Part shown: one piece after another, positions 61,871 through 64,000 of the stretch | Layout: every line of letters begins with the position of its first letter | Numbering within the stretch: position 1 is the first letter of the stretch | Source of the DNA: Prosthecobacter debontii | GTDB lineage: Bacteria > Verrucomicrobiota > Verrucomicrobiia > Verrucomicrobiales > Verrucomicrobiaceae | Length of the DNA stretch: 64,000 nt | Reading direction: 5' to 3' | Assembly: GCF_900167535.1 (NCBI RefSeq) | Contig: NZ_FUYE01000019.1 | Span: 61,570 to 125,569, forward strand | The notes under the pieces: model-generated | The model's input: the letters and a program-made list of their open reading frames with translations, nothing else | What the model was told of the DNA's origin: nothing | Databases searched by the model: none | Program-made: the position numbers and the translations under genes

Positions 61871-62740
61871 ATGTTAAACCATCTCAAACAACTCCATAAA
61901 GTATGGACCTCACCAGGAAACAGACAGGCACGAACAAGTGCTGTCGTGCGCTCGGTAAAATGGTTTATCAGCAAAAGATGGAGCGATCAAAAAATAATCC
62001 GCCCCATTTTCGGTGATCGCCAGTTCATATTTTATAAGGACGGCTTCGTTGCCAATTCGTTGATGCTATTTAGCGAGTGGTCGGAGTATGATTCGCTCAA
62101 ATTGATCGACACGTTTCTACGTCCAGAAGACTCTTTCTTAGATGTCGGTGCCAACGTCGGACTGTTCACCATACTCGCATCGCGTCATGTGAAGGATGGC
62201 CTGATCGTGTGCGTGGAGCCCGGCCGCGTGCAAAGAGAACGTTTGATGGAACATCTTCAACTCAATCATATCAAAGCCGAGGTGTTTCCATATGCCGTTG
62301 GCAATGAAGAAAAGACGGTCTCGTTCAATATTGGGGATGCAGTCGCACACATCGCGTTGCAGCAAGCGACGGATTCACCGAAAATGGAAATGGTCGATAT
62401 CAAGAAGCTCGACACATTTCTTCCTCGACGAAAGTATTCTCTCATGAAGCTCGACGTCGAAGGATTCGAGTTAGCCGCATTGGAAGGGGCCTCTGGCTTT
62501 CTTTCAGAAGGACTGTTTCCCGTCATTTTATTCGAATTGAACGGGAGTAGTGACAGGTATGGTATCGCTCCCGAACAGATCGTCACTTTCCTCACCAAAC
62601 AAGGTTATACTCTTGGAGTCTATCGACATGATAGCGGCACATTTGATACGACAGCCAAGCTCTGGGAAGACGTTTTGGCAGTCAATTCAGAAGGCCTCCA
62701 GATGCTACGAGATCGTATCCCGCATCTAAAAATCATTTAA
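61871..62740 (+). CDS. FkbM-family methyltransferase
   Basis: A 289-aa SAM-dependent O-methyltransferase. Motif I is FLDVGANVGLFTILAS, followed by IVCVEPGRVQRERL, and the FkbM signature LMKLDVEGFELAALEGA is intact; RQFIFYKDGFVANSLMLF precedes the domain. The sequence looks A+T-richer than neighbouring glgB. It shares the layout of the FkbM genes in the polysaccharide locus but is not adjacent to them. The terminator at 62758-62791 lies shortly after its stop. Confidence 0.88.
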   Translation: MLNHLKQLHKVWTSPGNRQARTSAVVRSVKWFISKRWSDQKIIRPIFGDRQFIFYKDGFVANSLMLFSEWSEYDSLKLIDTFLRPEDSFLDVGANVGLFTILASRHVKDGLIVCVEPGRVQRERLMEHLQLNHIKAEVFPYAVGNEEKTVSFNIGDAVAHIALQQATDSPKMEMVDIKKLDTFLPRRKYSLMKLDVEGFELAALEGASGFLSEGLFPVILFELNGSSDRYGIAPEQIVTFLTKQGYTLGVYRHDSGTFDTTAKLWEDVLAVNSEGLQMLRDRIPHLKII

Positions 62741-62757
62741 CCTTCAACAGCTAACAA

Positions 62758-62791
62758 AAAACGTGGAGCCAGTTTCCCAGCTCCACGTTTT
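62758..62791 (-). terminator. Intrinsic terminator of the lsrF-like/dhaL unit
   Basis: A 12-bp perfect stem (AAAACGTGGAGC/GCTCCACGTTTT) with a 10-nt loop lies between the convergent genes. Read on the minus strand it is followed by a run of six T bases, ideal for rho-independent stopping 23 bp after dhaL. On the plus strand the T-run is only four, but it may also stop the FkbM transcript. Confidence 0.9.
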
Positions 62792-62813
62792 CAATGAGGG
62801 TTCGGGTGCTTGG

Positions 62814-63443
62814 TTAAGCAGCCTTGGCAAAAGCGGCCATGGTTTGCAGCATGATGGTCACGGAGAGAGCTCCGGCATCGGGGAAACCGAGACAGGCTTC
62901 ACCCAGAGTCTTGGCGCGGCCAAATTGGGCGATCATGTCTTTGCTGGCTTCTTTACCCGCTTCGGCAGCATCGGCTGCGGCAGCCAAGGCATCCGCCACA
63001 GGCTGACCCGTGACTTCCTTGGCTTTCTCAGCGGCAGGAGCCAGGGCATCAATCATGGTCTTGTCGCCAGGCTTGGCACCACCACGCTTCATCACGCCTT
63101 CCAGCGCTGCTTGGAGGAAAAGAGCCAGACCTTCGGAATCAAGCGTTGCCCGGCCTGCGAGTGCCTTGCCACCCGCGCGATAGACGGTGCCAAAGATGGC
63201 GCCAGAGGCACCACCCATGCTGGTCATCATGGCCGTTCCCGTTGCGACCAGAACCTGCTCAGGTGAGGCAGGTTCCATCGGTTCGAGCTGGGCTTTCACA
63301 GCTTCCATGCCCCGCTTCATGCCTAGGCCGTGATCGCCATCACCGAGATCGCGATCTGCCTGAGAGAGTTTGGGTTCTGCCACGATGATGGCGTCAGCCA
63401 CCTGCAGCATCATGAGCCGGACTTGGTTGGGATTCAGTTCCAT
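62814..63443 (-). CDS. dhaL: DhaL-type dihydroxyacetone kinase ADP-binding subunit
   Basis: A 209-aa helical-barrel protein of the DhaL (Dak2) family. The metal/nucleotide-binding motif RDLGDGDHGLGMKRGME (Asp at about 32, 35 and 37), TSMGGASGAIFGTVYRAGGK and KPGDKTMIDALAPA are the family hallmarks. DhaL holds the ADP/ATP while DhaK binds the triose substrate; dhaK is not in this window and may lie beyond the right edge. It follows the LsrF-like gene by 9 bp and precedes the terminator. Substrate could be dihydroxyacetone or another ketose. Confidence 0.9.
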   Translation of the reverse strand: MELNPNQVRLMMLQVADAIIVAEPKLSQADRDLGDGDHGLGMKRGMEAVKAQLEPMEPASPEQVLVATGTAMMTSMGGASGAIFGTVYRAGGKALAGRATLDSEGLALFLQAALEGVMKRGGAKPGDKTMIDALAPAAEKAKEVTGQPVADALAAAADAAEAGKEASKDMIAQFGRAKTLGEACLGFPDAGALSVTIMLQTMAAFAKAA

Positions 63444-63452
63444 GGTCGGAGA

Positions 63453-64000
63453 TTACTTAGTGCCTTGGGCTTTGAGATCGTTGTATTTCTCATAGGCCTG
63501 CTCAGGGGTCAAGCCTCCATGCACCACGCCCTGCACCGCCTGCATCATGCTGATCGGTGCATCGCTCTGGAAGATGTTACGGCCCATGTCCACCCCGCTG
63601 GCACCCTGCTGGATGGCGTTGTAGCTCATCTTCAGCGCGTCCAGCTCAGGCAGCTTCTTACCGCCGGCGATCACGATCGGCACCGGGCAGCAGGAAGTGA
63701 TCGTCTCAAAACCTTCGTCCGTGTAGTAGCACTTCACCACGTTGGCTCCCAGCTCCGCCATGATGCGGGTGGCCAGACGGAAATACTGCGCGTTACGTGC
63801 CATCGCACGACCCACAGCGACCACACCCATGACGCCGATGCCGTAACGGCTGGCGGCGTCCACAAGGTCGGTCATGTTCTTCAGGCTCTGGCGCTCGTAA
63901 GCGCTGCCGATGAAGACCTGCACGGCCAGGATGCTGGCGTTCAGGCGGATGGCTTCTTCAATGTTCAGAGCGGTGCTCTCGTTGGAGAGAGGCTCGAAAC
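63453..64000 (-). CDS. LsrF/class I aldolase-like protein, cut by the window edge
   Basis: The frame continues beyond the right edge ([20 protein letters not shown] precedes the first in-window GTG), so about 181 C-terminal residues are visible. [54 protein letters not shown] (candidate Schiff-base region), IVIAGGKK and [15 protein letters not shown] match the LsrF/DeoC-FbaB class I aldolase superfamily. LsrF handles phosphorylated autoinducer-2 breakdown products, but with dhaL next to it the substrate is more likely a ketose phosphate. Exact family cannot be set from a fragment. Confidence 0.8.
   Translation of the reverse strand, partial: FEPLSNESTALNIEEAIRLNASILAVQVFIGSAYERQSLKNMTDLVDAASRYGIGVMGVVAVGRAMARNAQYFRLATRIMAELGANVVKCYYTDEGFETITSCCPVPIVIAGGKKLPELDALKMSYNAIQQGASGVDMGRNIFQSDAPISMMQAVQGVVHGGLTPEQAYEKYNDLKAQGTK

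Noticed and set aside
1..64000. CRISPR arrays, tRNA, rRNA, insertion sequences and prophage genes
   Set aside because: I looked for regular repeats, cloverleaf-like segments and transposase or integrase motifs and found none; the palindromic repeats described are not regularly spaced.

Overview
The window looks like a chromosomal segment of a Verrucomicrobia-type bacterium (Verrucomicrobiaceae, something like Prosthecobacter). This is inferred from gene content, since no rRNA is present. The supporting genes are a five-haem 'PVC-type' cytochrome next to a secreted beta-propeller dehydrogenase-like protein, non-catalytic FGE-fold proteins next to a transmembrane Ser/Thr kinase, an ECF sigma factor fused to a membrane segment and a long helical-repeat tail, a CE15-like esterase, and many Tat-type N-termini.

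Region 1 (1-25541, all minus strand) is one long polysaccharide locus of 22 genes with no gap above about 60 bp. Read 5' to 3' it holds rfbA and rfbB (dTDP-4-keto-6-deoxyglucose supply), a secreted beta-helix protein, a Wzx-type flippase, two FkbM-type methyltransferase genes, a run of GT4 glycosyltransferases containing a third FkbM gene, a Wzy-like polymerase, an acetyltransferase, two GT2 enzymes, a WecA-type initiating transferase and an O-antigen-ligase-fold protein cut by the left edge. Together they form a nearly complete Wzx/Wzy-type system that starts, extends, decorates, flips and polymerises a complex surface glycan. The region is visibly A+T-richer than the right half, which fits an exchanged glycan locus.

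Region 2 (25794-35460) is signalling and regulation: a tandem FGE-fold protein overlapping a membrane TPR protein, a convergent zinc-ribbon/kinase/transmembrane protein, an RluD-family pseudouridine synthase, and the sigma-TM-helical-repeat fusion.

Region 3 (35597-48089) mixes a degenerate/canonical amidohydrolase pair, an MgtE magnesium transporter, small membrane proteins, fabD, glycerate kinase, and a minus-strand oxidation cluster (sugar isomerase-like protein, PfpI-family protein, pentahaem cytochrome, beta-propeller).

Region 4 (48282-57411) is largely housekeeping: sppA, a CPBP protease, thiL, tsaE and tsaB in a tight run, then a VapBC-type toxin-antitoxin pair, a Tat-exported pyruvyl-transferase-fold protein, a pseudopilin-like protein, a CE15-like esterase, a VF530-family protein and a YkgJ-type cysteine-cluster protein.

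Region 5 (57550-64000) has a GT4 glycosyltransferase overlapping glgB, two methyltransferases, and a minus-strand lsrF-like/dhaL pair that ends in a clear intrinsic terminator.

Several intergenic spaces hold dispersed palindromic repeats. Two copies of one family follow the genes at 54163 and 56408. Another palindrome covers a start codon and encodes part of the signal peptide of the pentahaem cytochrome. I see no tRNA, rRNA, CRISPR array, insertion sequence or phage gene.
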